Notes under the pieces: generated by a model | What the model saw: only the letters and a program-made list of their open reading frames with translations | Told to the model about the DNA's origin: nothing | The model's database searches: none | Made by a program: the position numbers and the translations under genes | Shown: positions 1 through 5,954 of the stretch, piece by piece | Layout: every line of letters starts with the position of its first letter | Numbering within the stretch: position 1 is the first letter of the stretch | Source of the DNA: a virus | DNA length: 25,266 nucleotides | Virus record (IMG/VR): IMGVR_UViG_3300048114_000047 | Span: 1-25,266 of that record | Strand: one strand, 5' to 3'

Positions 1-127
1 CAAAGCCGCCTTGCCGTGGTCGGCGGGCAAGTGGATTTGGCTGTTGCGGTTGCGGTTCTGTTTCTGGTTCCGGCGCATTTACCACCCTATCGGCAACAGC
101 GTTAATATTCAGCGACAAGATGCACAA
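1..127. repeat. Left copy of the 127-base terminal overlap
   Basis: Identical to 25140-25266. It encodes part of the C-terminal tail of the large terminase, including a proline/glutamine-rich stretch. Confidence 0.95.
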
Positions 128-1774
128 TGCGGCGTATGCGTACACCCTGCAATCAAGTGCTTCATTGCGTGTTCTTGTCTTTACAAATTCGCGGCGCGGA
201 AAGCCTTTTTGATATTTTGTGACGATTTTTTCACTATTCGCTAACTGCTGATAGTATTCGTCAGAACGCCCCGCCGGAAAATGACAATAGCCCGCACCTT
301 CCGATTGTATCTTAAGACGCGAAAATATCAACTCCTTGATTGGAAAAGTGCCGACAGTGAATAGCTTTATCTTGCCAATGTTGTTTTTTGACGGTCTGCC
401 GACAAGCGGTCGCTGTTCACCGGCCATACCTTTGATAGCAAATATCCGGCGACCTTCGCGTGGTCTGACAAAGTTATACACCGCCTGTGTATAGTGACCG
501 CCACTATCGACACAAGCTGCCCTGATGCCAAGTTGTCTGCCGCTTTCGGTCGTATAGCTGGCTTTTAGGATGTTATCCAGATCATTCCACAGATGCGGCG
601 TTGACGGGTCGCCATACAGCGTTTTGTAATCCAGCGACCAACTCTCTTCATCACGCCCCCAGCCGACCAATTCCAATTCTAGCCGGTCATCCTGCACATC
701 GATGCCAGCCGTTATGACAACGATGTCATCTGGTATGTTTGCGCCAAATTCCTCTTCGCGGTCATCAAAGCGGATGTCACCGACCGTTTCGCCAGCGTCT
801 TCCCAAGTTTCAGCTAAAAATGTATTCACAAACACCCGCAACGTGTCCGGTGCCTTTTTAGCTATTAGGAAATCGCGCACTGCATCTGCCAGCATTGTCC
901 AAGGCGAATATAGCCCGTTGATGTGGAAACCAGCCACGCCGGTGAAATCAGCAGTGGCCACCCATTCGCCTCTTCGCACAGATCTGTTGCGCTTGGCATC
1001 ATCCCAGACACTGCCGCACGCTTCGCACGCATAATATGCAGTCTCCGGCTTGTCCTTTTCCCATTTGACGTTTGACCATTTCAGCGTTTGCACTGTGCCG
1101 CAATCTTCACAAGGCACGAAATACTGCCGCTTGTCACTTTCTTCATACTGGCTTTCAATCATCGACGCGCCTTTATTGGTCGGCGTGCTGACCATTACCA
1201 TCTTGCGGTTGTGAAACGTGGCCGACCGTTTTCTGGCCAATAGGATCGGTGAACCTTCGGAACCGGCAGATGGCGGGTAACGGTCAACCTCATCGCATAA
1301 AACCACGCGGATCGGACGTGATGCCAAGCCAGCGGCACTGTTCGACCCGACTAAGCTGATATGACCGCCGGTGAATACCTTGTGCGTTGTGGTGTTGTTT
1401 GCATCGCGGCTGCGCGGATCTTTGACGCTGCCTTTAAGTGCTGGCGTATCGCGCAACATTGGTGCCAGCCGGTCTTTGCTAAATGCCTGTGCCATTTCCA
1501 GCGTTGGCTGAACAAGCAGGATCGGTGACGGGTCGTGATGGATGTGAAAGCCGATGACGTTCAACAGCATTTCGGTTTTGCCGACCTGTGCGCCAGCCAT
1601 TACCACGATGTCACGCAAACGCGGATCGCTGATCGCATCCATAATGCCGCGCTGATATTCGGCGCGTGATGTGACCCAACGACCGGCGGCGGCACTAGCT
1701 TCCGATGACAGTCGCCTTTCGCGGTCTGCCCACTCTCCCACGCTTAGGCGCGGCGGTGGCTTTAGCGTCTGCAT
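1..1774 (-). CDS. terL: Terminase large subunit, lambda gpA type (3' end wraps to the right edge)
   Basis: Packaging motor ATPase and nuclease that cuts the DNA concatemer and translocates it through the portal. Read on the minus strand from an ATG at 1774, the frame is open to base 1. It continues across the contig junction to a TAA at 25123-25125, giving 596 residues, close to lambda gpA. The N-terminus has the family's LSVGEWADRERRLSSEAS segment. A Walker A (AGAQVGKTE) and a Walker B (VVLCDEVD) form the ATPase. A zinc ribbon follows (CEDCG then CEACG), and then the nuclease half with acidic motifs AGIDVQDD, CVDSGG and ALDCRVYAYAA. The start overlaps the small terminase gene by 80 bases. 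A run of G (GGGGGC) just upstream could be the ribosome site. GTG codons slightly upstream are alternatives. Confidence 0.96.
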   Translation of the reverse strand, partial: MQTLKPPPRLSVGEWADRERRLSSEASAAAGRWVTSRAEYQRGIMDAISDPRLRDIVVMAGAQVGKTEMLLNVIGFHIHHDPSPILLVQPTLEMAQAFSKDRLAPMLRDTPALKGSVKDPRSRDANNTTTHKVFTGGHISLVGSNSAAGLASRPIRVVLCDEVDRYPPSAGSEGSPILLARKRSATFHNRKMVMVSTPTNKGASMIESQYEESDKRQYFVPCEDCGTVQTLKWSNVKWEKDKPETAYYACEACGSVWDDAKRNRSVRRGEWVATADFTGVAGFHINGLYSPWTMLADAVRDFLIAKKAPDTLRVFVNTFLAETWEDAGETVGDIRFDDREEEFGANIPDDIVVITAGIDVQDDRLELELVGWGRDEESWSLDYKTLYGDPSTPHLWNDLDNILKASYTTESGRQLGIRAACVDSGGHYTQAVYNFVRPREGRRIFAIKGMAGEQRPLVGRPSKNNIGKIKLFTVGTFPIKELIFSRLKIQSEGAGYCHFPAGRSDEYYQQLANSEKIVTKYQKGFPRREFVKTRTRNEALDCRVYAYAALCILSLNINAVADRVVNAPEPETEPQPQQPNPLARRPRQGGF

Positions 1775-2156
1775 TGCCCCCACTATCACCGCCGTCAGTG
1801 ACGCTTGTGCGTCCAGCGTGTTCGTGTGGTTGGTAAGATGATAATTCATCTAGTGCTTCTCTCACTTGGTTTTCTAAAATGCTTTGAACGGTTGCCAGTT
1901 CGGTTTCAGTTGCACAGACCGGCGCACACACTGACGGCAATGCCAGCAACCGCGCTTTCATTGCTGCTAACACGTCAACCCACGCACCGGCAACATCTTC
2001 CGCTGGCACCAGCTTGCCTTTAGCTTGCAGCAGTTCAAGTTCGGCCATTTGCGCGTCAGCTTCCATTTTGCGTGCGCGTGCGGCGTTATAGTCGGCATCC
2101 TCAATGCGTGGTCTTCCCACTGGTTTCTTTGCTTTTTCTGCAACAGTCTGCGCCAT
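1695..2156 (-). CDS. terS: Terminase small subunit (Nu1-like)
   Basis: A 153-residue protein immediately upstream of, and overlapping, the large terminase gene. It should bind the packaging start site and regulate TerL. The central segment (about residues 25-75, ARKMEADAQMAELELLQAKG then LVPAEDV, AMKARLLALPS) is typical of Nu1-family small subunits: a coiled-coil helix, then a V-x-E-V-like site and a helix for oligomerisation. Two GRPR motifs, one near each end (residues about 14-17 and 142-145), resemble AT-hook minor-groove binding sites. The ATG at 2156 has a good ribosome site (AAAGGGAAG). TerS identity rests on position plus the Nu1-like segment, as small terminases are poorly conserved. 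Confidence 0.85.
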   Translation of the reverse strand: MAQTVAEKAKKPVGRPRIEDADYNAARARKMEADAQMAELELLQAKGKLVPAEDVAGAWVDVLAAMKARLLALPSVCAPVCATETELATVQSILENQVREALDELSSYQPHEHAGRTSVTDGGDSGGNADAKATAAPKRGRVGRPRKATVIGS

Positions 2157-2253
2157 TTTCTTCCCTTTATTGCAATATTCAAAATAATTCTGTCGCTAGA
2201 AATCTTTTGCGGTCGCGCGTTACCCGTGAAAGTTTGGCTGCGGAAGTACCTTT

Positions 2254-3009
2254 TTATCTCGCACGCTTGGCACTCCGCTTGGCTGCCGCAAATCTGCGAC
2301 CAAAATTCCTGTTGAATGCCCCCCTAGCGAACCGTTGACTGTCCTCATAAAAGCTAAACTGCTTCGGCACGTTCAAGCTGCGCTGCTCTAACAAATACAA
2401 ACGCTTCAATGGATAACGCTTCTTCGTGCGGCGTTCCAATATCATCTGCTGGCCACCGACCGTCTGCTTAAACGCCTTCGGTCTGTCCAACACTGTGCGT
2501 GGTGCGTTGCGATTGTATCCTGCACGACCGCGCACTGCTGGCCGGTCTGCTGCTGGTATCGCTATGCTGCGGCCATTAGCGTGCTTCAAGCCACCAACAG
2601 CCAGACGTTGCAGATAGTCTTTGTGCATCGCGCCTGTCGGATGGTTCTGCACTATCGACCGCAGTTTGCGTTTAGTCGCGCGGTTGTTCCCGCGTATAGG
2701 CATCATCGCTGCCTTCATAAACGATCTGTTCTTGGCGTCCACATCGCTTGGCCATACACGTTCGATGGTGTTGCGGCGTGTCTCAAACGCTGCATCATTC
2801 AATGCTTGTGACATAGCAAACGGCATCTGGTTCTTGCCAAACGCATCTAATGCTTTCGTGAACGCTGGCAGATTGCTTGTGACGTTAACTGACATCGACC
2901 CTGCTGCTGCCTGTGCCACTGCGCCGCGACTGACGCCGCCAGCTATGGCACCACGCGCTGCACCGCCTACAACTAATCGCCCTGCAAATGCCAGTAACTG
3001 TATCGCCAT
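2254..3009 (-). CDS. Probable minor head-tail/neck protein (minor tail protein Z-like)
   Basis: A 251-residue basic protein. The ATG at 3009 overlaps the stop of the previous gene (TAATG), which decides the start. After an alanine/glycine-rich N-terminus, residues about 40-100 (MPFAMSQALNDAAFETRRN, then PIRGNNRATKRKLRS) follow the pattern of phage proteins that resemble lambda gpZ or P2-type neck proteins: an ALN-type helix, a short basic hinge, then a strand region. The C-terminus is very rich in arginine. Its place before the terminase, away from the other connectors, is unusual. The family call is inferred from pattern only, and an internal virion or scaffolding-associated protein is an alternative. 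Confidence 0.5.
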   Translation of the reverse strand: MAIQLLAFAGRLVVGGAARGAIAGGVSRGAVAQAAAGSMSVNVTSNLPAFTKALDAFGKNQMPFAMSQALNDAAFETRRNTIERVWPSDVDAKNRSFMKAAMMPIRGNNRATKRKLRSIVQNHPTGAMHKDYLQRLAVGGLKHANGRSIAIPAADRPAVRGRAGYNRNAPRTVLDRPKAFKQTVGGQQMILERRTKKRYPLKRLYLLEQRSLNVPKQFSFYEDSQRFARGAFNRNFGRRFAAAKRSAKRAR

Positions 3010-3194
3010 TAGTGTTGCGTTTCCTGTTCCAGTTCCAATATCACCACAGTGCCAGACGTGTCCCGCGCATCGAATATAATGCCATCGCACTCAGTGCAGT
3101 TGATCGTGCCGCTATTCTCTTCGACACAGCCATATGTCTCAGCCTGACAGTGCAGACATATACAGACCTCTTCAAAGAATAACACATATGACAT
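3009..3194 (-). CDS. Small zinc-ribbon protein, first gene of the structural operon
   Basis: A 61-residue protein starting MSYVLFFEEV. It has two CxxC knuckles (Cys13/Cys16 and Cys33/Cys36) with a CTECDG second knuckle, as in rubredoxin-like zinc ribbons. An acidic beta segment (VVILELE) closes the protein. The frame is open further upstream to 3275, but that would cross a transcription terminator at 3212-3242, so the ATG at 3194 is preferred. It has no clear ribosome site and lies just where the candidate promoter would start transcription. Function is unknown. Small zinc ribbons in phages are often DNA- or transcription-related, but nothing here proves that. Confidence 0.6.
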   Translation of the reverse strand: MSYVLFFEEVCICLHCQAETYGCVEENSGTINCTECDGIIFDARDTSGTVVILELEQETQH

Positions 3195-3200
3195 TTGCAA

Positions 3201-3229
3201 ACCATAAGCGCAAAACAAAAGCCGGTCAA
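3201..3229 (-). promoter_or_regulatory. Candidate sigma70-type promoter for the structural operon
   Basis: On the minus strand TTGACC (3229-3224, five of six consensus bases) is followed after 17 bases by TATGGT (3206-3201, four of six). The predicted start is within a few bases of the ATG at 3194, so the transcript would be nearly leaderless. The -35 box lies in the hairpin of the terminator for the previous operon. Position fits a boundary between early and late transcription units. Sequence match only. Confidence 0.45.
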
Positions 3230-3242
3230 TCACCGGCCTTTG
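3212..3242 (-). terminator. Rho-independent terminator of the leftward early operon
   Basis: On the minus strand a 6-bp GC stem GCCGGT/ACCGGC (3237-3232 and 3226-3221) with a 5-base loop is followed by TTTTGTTTT (3220-3212). It lies just after the stop of the last early gene (3262) and before the zinc-ribbon gene. Confidence 0.85.
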
Positions 3243-3261
3243 TCCCTCTCTCCAGTTGTTG

Positions 3262-3435
3262 TCAATCTTCATCATCTGGCGGGTCTGTCTTTACATCACC
3301 CTGCCCGTTGCATATCTCGCATATCACCCGCTTGCCGGTGTCAATCTCATAACGCCCCAAGCCAAAGCAGTTGTCACACGGCTTATAGTGATCCATCACA
3401 TATGGCGGCACAAAGCCTTTCGGCAGATCTGTCAT
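3262..3435 (-). CDS. Small DnaJ-type cysteine-rich zinc protein
   Basis: A 57-residue protein with two CxxCxGxG-type repeats (CDNCFGLG at residues 20-27 and CEICNGQG at 39-46), the motif of the DnaJ cysteine-rich zinc domain, followed by an acidic tail (DPPDDED). Only one zinc site is present, compared with two in DnaJ, and there is no J-domain. The ATG at 3435 overlaps the previous gene's stop as ATGA, which fixes the start, although the frame is open upstream to 3492. Free-standing single zinc sites of this type are common in small phage proteins, and the function is not known. It is the last gene before the terminator. Confidence 0.65.
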   Translation of the reverse strand: MTDLPKGFVPPYVMDHYKPCDNCFGLGRYEIDTGKRVICEICNGQGDVKTDPPDDED

Positions 3436-3560
3436 TGCACCACACCCCAGTTGCCAGACATCCAAGCCCATATTGTGTATTCTTTGCCCCATACGTCAAA
3501 CATCAGTGACGCCACGGCCAGCAAAAACACCAACCCGCATATCTCTTGCCATATACGCAT
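3432..3560 (-). CDS. Small single-pass membrane protein, 42 residues
   Basis: This frame runs from an ATG at 3560 to a TGA at 3432. It has a very good ribosome site (GGGGGTTGAT before the ATG), starts 2 bases after the lipoprotein gene, and overlaps the next start as ATGA. The protein begins MRIWQEICG, has one hydrophobic stretch (about residues 8-22, LVFLLAVASL) and then a tryptophan-rich short tail. The tight coupling on both sides is the main evidence that it is real. Function is not recognised. The pairing with a lipoprotein could suggest an envelope role such as exclusion of other phages, but this is speculation. Confidence 0.6.
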   Translation of the reverse strand: MRIWQEICGLVFLLAVASLMFDVWGKEYTIWAWMSGNWGVVQ

Positions 3561-3561
3561 A

Positions 3562-3789
3562 TCAACCCCCTATGATGCTATGACCGCGATTGATCAGACA
3601 CTTGTTGACCATCTGCCGCACCTCAAATGGCAAATGATACCAGCTAGTGGCCATATCTGCCAACGCACGACACTCAGCCACGTCACGCTGATAAAGCTGC
3701 GCCTTATCCTCGCTAACGCGCAAATCGGCTATTGGGGCGCGACTGGCGCACCCCGATAACACGATTGCTGTTACGACTAGCCAGCGCAT
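3562..3789 (-). CDS. Small lipoprotein, 75 residues
   Basis: The N-terminus MRWLVVTAIVLSGCAS is a short signal peptide with a lipobox (LSGC, lipidated Cys14). The mature part of about 61 residues is mostly helical, with two further cysteines (CRALAD and NKCLINRG) that could form a disulfide in the periplasm. The start overlaps the upstream stop as TAATG. It lies in the early operon and not by the holin and endolysin, so an outer-membrane spanin is possible but not favoured. A superinfection-exclusion lipoprotein would fit early expression. No family is recognised. Confidence 0.7.
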   Translation of the reverse strand: MRWLVVTAIVLSGCASRAPIADLRVSEDKAQLYQRDVAECRALADMATSWYHLPFEVRQMVNKCLINRGHSIIGG

Positions 3790-4130
3790 TATGCTGACTG
3801 CACTGATGCAAGATATGTCTGCATCTCTCTCGCACGTTTGTCGAAAAACTTGCCACCGCGCACGATGCTTGGCTCATCGTTCCAGTGACCTTCGCGGTAG
3901 TCGATCTGTGCGCGATTGTCTAAATCGCCAACAAACAACTGCATAACATCGAAACGCACTAGCGTTGATGGCTTAATATTGTCAGCCAATAATTCATTGA
4001 GGAAATCAACATAGGCATCGCGCAACTCAACAGGCTCTATATTGCCAGCGCACTCAATGAAATTACACAACTCTGAATAGTTGTAGCGGCCAGAGGTGTT
4101 AAAGCGAAACTTGAAAGGTAATTTAGTCAT
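3789..4130 (-). CDS. Hypothetical protein, 113 residues
   Basis: The start is set at the ATG at 4130 because GGGAG lies 9 bases upstream. The longer open frame to 4229 overlaps the previous gene and has no ribosome site. The protein begins MTKLPFKFRFN and has helices with aromatic and acidic residues in the middle. Its C-terminal part (RGGKFFDKRAREMQTYLA) is basic. No signal peptide, membrane segment or known motif is seen. It is followed directly by the lipoprotein gene (TAATG overlap). Function unknown. Confidence 0.6.
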   Translation of the reverse strand: MTKLPFKFRFNTSGRYNYSELCNFIECAGNIEPVELRDAYVDFLNELLADNIKPSTLVRFDVMQLFVGDLDNRAQIDYREGHWNDEPSIVRGGKFFDKRAREMQTYLASVQSA

Positions 4131-4167
4131 TTTGCAAACTCCCGTTTTGCTGTGGTGGGCGGGGCTG

Positions 4168-4353
4168 TTAAGCCGCCGCCTTGACGTTGTGTTTTGCAAC
4201 ATATCTGGTGTGTTCCCAAATGCGCCCATCTTTTAATATCTGTTGCAAACCAAAACGCTTTGCCGTTTCAGAAATTACGACAAACTTTTTTTCTGAATAA
4301 TCATCGCGTGAAAGGTCTGTAACGATGTCACCGATTTTGATTTGTGTTGTCAT
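4168..4353 (-). CDS. Hypothetical small basic protein, 61 residues
   Basis: Begins MTTQIKIGDIVTDLSRDDYSEKKFVVIS, a pattern of short beta strands with a GDIV turn that recalls small SH3/KOW-like barrels common in phage early regions. It has a good ribosome site (CGGGAG, 9 bases before ATG). It is the first gene after a 78-bp gap downstream of the replication initiator gene. The gap holds an inverted repeat and a possible promoter, so this gene may begin a sub-operon. The fold suggestion is by pattern only. Confidence 0.6.
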   Translation of the reverse strand: MTTQIKIGDIVTDLSRDDYSEKKFVVISETAKRFGLQQILKDGRIWEHTRYVAKHNVKAAA

Positions 4354-4372
4354 TTTGGATACTCCCGTTTCC

Positions 4373-4417
4373 GTGTTGATGACTTACAGTGCGCCTTTAT
4401 TTACCCCTAGTCAACAC
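4373..4417. promoter_or_regulatory. Inverted repeat and possible promoter/operator between initiator gene and small early genes
   Basis: Arms GTGTTGA (4373-4379) and TCAACAC (4411-4417) are perfect 7-base inverted repeats separated by 31 bases. On the minus strand TTGACT (4414-4409) sits in the right arm, with TAAATA and TGTAAG downstream at non-ideal spacing, so a promoter is only weakly supported. The gap of 78 bp is one of the largest in this packed genome. It could be an operator, an mRNA structure in the leader of the 4353 gene, or both. Confidence 0.4.
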
Positions 4418-4431
4418 TTATTTCCATTTTT

Positions 4432-5136
4432 TTACACATCAGCACCCACTTTTTTTAATTCGGCAATCACATCCGGTCTGTTTTGCTTGTAATAGGTGCG
4501 TAAACCGTCACCCATTGTCTGCCACTGTTCTAAGCTGACCATCCTGCGCTGTGGCGGTGTCCATTCTGTTGATTGGCTATTAAACGCCCTAGGTTGCCCA
4601 CTGACGCGCTTTGGCTTGTTTTTGGCATCTCGCATACACCAGTTGCGCCAGAACGCCTGTACGTCGACATACGCGGCTTTGTTACCGTTTTGCTGATCCC
4701 ACATCCTGATTGCTTGTAAGACCTCACCACCGTTAAGACCTTTATCAGCGGCATAGGCCAGATCTTCATCCGATGGCGTCCAATCACAAACTTTGGTTTT
4801 CTGCTGTTTTTTATTTAACGGTTCTTTAATGGTTATGGGTGCATCTCCTGCAGGGGTGTCCTGCATCTGGTGCAGGGGTGCGAGATATGCAGGGGTGTAT
4901 TCTGTTGACCGACCAGACCTATGATTTCGGCGCAAAAAGCCTTCATCTTCCAGCTTTTTCAGCTTTGCTCTGACGGTTCGCTCTGACGCACCCGTAATGT
5001 GGCAAATATGCCCCACAGATGGCCACGCAACGCCCCGCGCATCGTTGTGATGGTTTGCCACCACAATAAGTACCAGCTTTGCAAGCGGGTCGTTTACAGG
5101 CGCATCCATCGCCCAATCTAACGCTTTAATGCTCAT
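4432..5136 (-). CDS. Replication initiator: winged-helix plus DnaT-like domain
   Basis: A 234-residue protein. The start at 5136 overlaps the upstream stop (ATGA) and has a strong ribosome site (GGGGAG). Residues about 10-75 form a winged helix-turn-helix (WPSVGHICHITGASERTVR then LKKLEDEGFLRR), as in phage replication proteins of the lambda O/HTH_36 type. Residues about 118-170 (DWTPSDED, IRMWDQQN, FWRNWCMRDA) match the pattern of the DnaT-like domain that contacts ssDNA and helps load the replicative helicase. The linker (residues 78-115) is coded by DNA with three iterons and an AT-rich stretch, so the origin probably lies inside the gene. No helicase or helicase loader is otherwise visible, so host DnaB/DnaC-type proteins are the likely partners. 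Confidence 0.75.
   Translation of the reverse strand: MSIKALDWAMDAPVNDPLAKLVLIVVANHHNDARGVAWPSVGHICHITGASERTVRAKLKKLEDEGFLRRNHRSGRSTEYTPAYLAPLHQMQDTPAGDAPITIKEPLNKKQQKTKVCDWTPSDEDLAYAADKGLNGGEVLQAIRMWDQQNGNKAAYVDVQAFWRNWCMRDAKNKPKRVSGQPRAFNSQSTEWTPPQRRMVSLEQWQTMGDGLRTYYKQNRPDVIAELKKVGADV
4786..4897. other. Candidate replication origin (iterons plus AT-rich stretch inside the initiator gene)
   Basis: Three iterons (4849-4897) are flanked, on the 3' side of the gene, by about 50 bases that are roughly 70 percent A+T (4786-4836), a possible unwinding element. In phage lambda the origin has the same plan: iterons and then an AT-rich region within gene O, between the domain that binds DNA and the domain that binds the helicase loader. 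Here the repeats also fall between a winged helix and a DnaT-like domain. Origin function is inferred, not shown. Confidence 0.6.
4849..4897 (+). repeat. Three direct repeats TGCAGGGGTG (candidate origin iterons)
   Basis: Exact 10-base copies lie at 4849-4858, 4871-4880 and 4888-4897 (start-to-start 22 and 17 bases). They lie inside the initiator gene. The outer copies are read in one frame (giving Thr-Pro-Ala twice) and the middle copy in another (Ala-Pro-Leu-His), so the repetition is kept at DNA level and does not follow from a repeated peptide. Confidence 0.8.
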
Positions 5137-5954
5137 ATCACACACTCCCCGTGACTGGCTTGGCAAAAATAACCTTGTTCATCAAATACCCAATCCTGTT
5201 GACGTTGCACGAAATCCACAAATTCAGCCAAATTTCTGCCTTTTCTGAAAGTGCTATCAATCATCTTTTCTTGCTTTATCCACCAATTTGCCCGATCTGG
5301 ATGTTCACGCGCCATTGCCGCCAAAATGCTTTCGCTTTTTAAAAAGCAAAAATCACAATTGCCATAAAGTGATGCGCCTTTTACGTTGGGCAGTTGCAAA
5401 TCAAATGCTTGCTCTTGCCAAAACCCAGCCACGTCCGCTTTGGTAATGCCAGCTTGTATCATTGGAAACCAATACGACCAACGATCTTTGCTTTCGCTTT
5501 TTTCCCGATGTGCTTCATCCGCGCGTATCCCGACCGCCGCAACCCACTTTTTCCAGCCAAGCTGTTTTGTCAAATATCGCTTCATTGGCAAAATCTTCAG
5601 TTCTGTTGTGCAAAAACGCGCCGCAATATTCGGCAAATATTTTTTTTGTCTAATCATCAATTCAAATGGTTCACCATAAAAACTTGCGTTTTCATAATCT
5701 GTCAGCCGATACCCAGCTTTGCCATCTGGCCGGTCGTATTCCAGCCACGCAATCGGCACGCCCCATTTTTCACTGCATTCATTTACAAAATCTAGCGTTT
5801 GTTGCATTTCCCGACCTGTGTTCGCAAACGTCACAACCGCGCGTTCCGGCAGACCATCATTTGCTTCGATAATGCGATAAAGCATATAAGCTGACGTTCT
5901 GCCCCCGCTAAAACTGATCTGCACGTTTCCATCTGGCAAAATAAATTCATTCAT
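5133..5954 (-). CDS. PAPS reductase/ATP pyrophosphatase-family protein
   Basis: An adenine nucleotide alpha-hydrolase of the phosphoadenosine-phosphosulfate reductase family, 273 residues from the ATG at 5954. The PP-loop is SGGRTS near the N-terminus, followed by VTFANTGRE, RFCTTELKILPMKRYL and IRADE segments seen in this family. Four cysteines toward the C-terminus (NCDFCFLK, then YFCQASHGEC) could bind a metal cluster or zinc. Such genes are common in marine phages. Proposed roles are sulfur assimilation or a DndC-like step in nucleic acid modification, but no Dnd partner is present here. A TTG two codons upstream is a less likely start, because GGAG is better spaced for the ATG. It overlaps both neighbours by a few bases. 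Confidence 0.85.
   Translation of the reverse strand: MNEFILPDGNVQISFSGGRTSAYMLYRIIEANDGLPERAVVTFANTGREMQQTLDFVNECSEKWGVPIAWLEYDRPDGKAGYRLTDYENASFYGEPFELMIRQKKYLPNIAARFCTTELKILPMKRYLTKQLGWKKWVAAVGIRADEAHREKSESKDRWSYWFPMIQAGITKADVAGFWQEQAFDLQLPNVKGASLYGNCDFCFLKSESILAAMAREHPDRANWWIKQEKMIDSTFRKGRNLAEFVDFVQRQQDWVFDEQGYFCQASHGECVI

Noticed and set aside
1-127. Direct terminal repeat as real packaged phage ends
   Set aside because: The length is exactly 127, the repeat lies inside the terminase gene and not near the terminase border, and the gene is intact across it. An assembly overlap is simpler.
702-1034. Plus-strand open frame of 110 residues opposite the terminase
   Set aside because: It is antisense to well-conserved terminase motifs, has low-complexity Ser/Ala content and no ribosome site or neighbours.
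2621-3079. Plus-strand open frame of 152 residues
   Set aside because: It is a shadow of the neck-like gene. Its Ala/Pro/Thr-rich composition follows from the arginine- and glycine-rich protein on the other strand.
3195-3275. Upstream extension of the zinc-ribbon protein to a start at 3275
   Set aside because: It would cross the rho-independent terminator at 3212-3242 and overlap the end of the previous gene without a ribosome site.
3256-3759. Plus-strand open frame of 167 residues across the small early genes
   Set aside because: It runs against four tightly coupled minus-strand genes with good ribosome sites and gives a protein without recognisable features.
4849-4897. CRISPR array or minisatellite
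   Set aside because: There are only three 10-base copies at unequal spacing, and they lie inside a conserved gene. An iteron role fits better.
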